From NCBI GenBank assembly GCA_023429685.1, contig JAEZDF010000137.1:1-7176 (forward strand): a DNA stretch of 7,176 bases, in the 5' to 3' direction. The position numbers were made by a program, and so were the translations under genes. Position 1 is the first letter of the stretch, and every line of letters starts with the position of its first letter. This DNA is from Bacillota bacterium. GTDB taxonomy: Bacteria; Bacillota; Clostridia; Oscillospirales; Ruminococcaceae. This document shows positions 6,462-7,176 of this stretch, one piece after another. The notes under the pieces were generated by a model, which was not told the origin of the DNA, ran no database searches, and worked only from the letters and a program-made list of their open reading frames with translations.

Positions 6462-6977
6462 AAGTTCGGTGCGCAGTTTCTTAAGGGTACGGTACAGCTT
6501 GGATGATACCGTGCCCTGAGGACAGCTTAAAATGTCGGCAATCTCACGTGTCTTGTAGCCTTCTACCACCGCTAAGAAAAGTATCGTGCGCTCGGAAGGG
6601 TCGATGGTGGAAAGCGCCGACAGCAGCGCCAAGCGTTCGTCGTTGTCCGTATTAAGGTCAAAAGAGATTACATGCTCAGAGATATCCTCAGGATCGATGT
6701 TCTGGCGGCTAGAGACATACTGCTTGATCCTGCGCTTGCAGCGTATGCTGATAATGCGCATCATCCACGCCTTGAACAGCTTGTCATCCCGCAGGTTCTT
6801 CAGACCGCGAAAGCCCTCCAAAAACGCCTCAGACACCGCATCCTCGGCATCCTCCCGATTGCCTAGCGTGTAGTAGGCAAAGCGGTACAGATCCTTGTAT
6901 ATCTCGGAATAAAGCGCGCCATACGCCTCTTTATCACCCTGTTTTGCTTTGTTGACCAGTGATAAGGTTATGTCCAT
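6450..6977 (-). CDS. ECF-type RNA polymerase sigma factor (sigma-70 family)
   Basis: This 175-residue protein has the two-domain layout of extracytoplasmic function sigma factors. Region 2 spans about 10-85: GDKEAYGALYSEIYKDLYRF, then NREDAEDAVSEAFLEGFRGL (region 2.2, core polymerase binding) and the basic segment WMMRIISIRCKRRI (region 2.3-2.4, -10 recognition). A linker (about 86-110) leads to region 4 (about 112-173), with DPSERTILFLAVVEGYKTREIADIL and the helix-turn-helix GTVSSKLYRTLKKLR that reads the -35. No extra C-terminal domain is present, and the length is typical. The start is the ATG at 6975-6977, 7 nt after AGGTGG (complement of 6985-6990). An in-frame ATG at 7005-7007 has no Shine-Dalgarno. 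It is the first gene of an operon with the beta-propeller protein, the usual position of a sigma factor followed by its regulator. The ECF group cannot be assigned by eye. Confidence 0.95.
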   Translation of the reverse strand: MDITLSLVNKAKQGDKEAYGALYSEIYKDLYRFAYYTLGNREDAEDAVSEAFLEGFRGLKNLRDDKLFKAWMMRIISIRCKRRIKQYVSSRQNIDPEDISEHVISFDLNTDNDERLALLSALSTIDPSERTILFLAVVEGYKTREIADILSCPQGTVSSKLYRTLKKLRTELERR

Positions 6978-7031
6978 TGCAGCACCACCTGTTCTGTACT
7001 GCTGCATCTATATAGTGCGCAGTACATATAG
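6978..7031 (-). promoter_or_regulatory. Competing hairpins around the sigma-gene Shine-Dalgarno
   Basis: Helix A pairs TGTACTGC (complement of 7019-7026) with GCAGTACA (complement of 6995-7002), 8 bp, extended by GCA/TGC across one bulged base. Helix B pairs TGCAGCA (complement of 7000-7006) with TGCTGCA (complement of 6978-6984), 7 bp. Its loop holds the AGGTGG Shine-Dalgarno and its 3' arm fills the spacer up to the ATG. A and B share bases and exclude each other. A weaker helix C pairs CTATAT with ATATAG (7026-7031 with 7008-7013). The pairings are visible; the regulatory role is inferred. Confidence 0.45.
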
Positions 7032-7041
7032 TTTTGTTGCC

Positions 7042-7074
7042 GACGGTTTCTACAATTTTTTAAGTGCAACCGTC
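7042..7074. repeat. Inverted repeat GACGGTT-N19-AACCGTC upstream of the sigma gene
   Basis: A perfect 7-bp inverted repeat (7042-7048 and 7068-7074) with 19 nt between the arms. A third copy, AACCGTC, lies in direct orientation at 7138-7144, next to the candidate promoter. It could be a leader hairpin or a binding site repeated around the promoter. Confidence 0.35.
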
Positions 7075-7133
7075 TCCCCCGTAAAAACAGCGGTTTTTGA
7101 CCAAATTGCACCTATTTACGCAAACCATTGTAC

Positions 7134-7161
7134 TATAAACCGTCTTGCAACCTGTTAACAA
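7134..7161 (-). promoter_or_regulatory. Candidate promoter of the sigma/beta-propeller operon
   Basis: On the minus strand TTGTTA (complement of 7156-7161) is followed after 16 nt by TTTATA (complement of 7134-7139). Transcription would start near 7127 and give a leader of about 150 nt. An alternative with TTGTAG (complement of 7050-7055) and CTATAT (complement of 7026-7031), 18 nt apart, would start near 7019. Both are imperfect, and no clear ECF-type promoter was identified. Confidence 0.3.
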
Positions 7162-7176
7162 AATAAGAACGTTATC

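Noticed and set aside
6443..6463. TTG at 6461-6463 as the start of the beta-propeller gene
   Set aside because: It lies inside the Shine-Dalgarno region for the ATG at 6440-6442, which has ideal spacing; the extra residues are only the translated ribosome site.
6978..7007. Upstream ATG at 7005-7007 as the sigma-factor start
   Set aside because: No Shine-Dalgarno precedes it, the added ten residues are not part of region 2, and the ATG at 6975-6977 has a well-spaced AGGTGG. Leaderless use from a near promoter is not fully excluded.
7008..7176. Classic ECF autoregulatory promoter (AAC-type -35 with CGT-type -10)
   Set aside because: AAC and CGTC words occur, but not at about 16-17 nt spacing in the orientation needed, so no such promoter is claimed.
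1..7176. Mobile element, CRISPR array, tRNA or rRNA
   Set aside because: No transposase, terminal repeats, spaced direct repeats or cloverleaf-like sequence was found.

Overview
The window looks like a chromosomal segment of a low-to-mid GC Gram-positive anaerobe, most likely a Clostridia member of the Ruminococcaceae/Oscillospiraceae kind. The evidence is qualitative: GGAGG-type Shine-Dalgarno sites, TATAAT -10 boxes in AT-rich gaps, U-tailed hairpin terminators, a DUF4358 lipoprotein, a clostridial-style class A PBP, a BofC-C-terminal-like protein and an ECF sigma factor paired with a membrane beta-propeller protein. No mobile element, CRISPR array, tRNA or rRNA was seen.

Layout, left to right: (i) the 5' part of a secreted-protein gene on the minus strand (1-196) with its own promoter; (ii) an AT-rich gap; (iii) a DUF4358 lipoprotein gene (620-1126, minus); (iv) a pair of terminator hairpins, then a bifunctional class A penicillin-binding protein gene (1362-3641, minus); (v) a divergent promoter region with an inverted repeat; (vi) a small BofC-C-terminal-like gene (3927-4301), the only confident plus-strand gene, ending at a strong terminator; (vii) a two-gene minus-strand operon, ECF sigma factor (6450-6977) followed by a membrane-anchored beta-propeller protein (4445-6442); (viii) a structured leader upstream of the sigma gene (6978-7176).

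The theme is the cell envelope. The PBP builds peptidoglycan. The lipoprotein, the left-end secreted protein, the BofC-like protein and the beta-propeller protein are predicted to lie outside the membrane or be anchored in it. The sigma/beta-propeller pair has the architecture of an extracytoplasmic signalling module: a sigma factor, then a single-pass membrane protein with a short cytoplasmic N-terminus and a large outside sensor domain. That the beta-propeller protein is the anti-sigma factor is an inference from this arrangement. The regulon cannot be read from the sequence.

The features most worth follow-up are the leader of the sigma gene, where two perfect helices compete and one places the Shine-Dalgarno in a loop directly beside the start codon, and the sigma/beta-propeller junction, where a near-ideal Shine-Dalgarno is encoded by the last codons and stop of the sigma gene.
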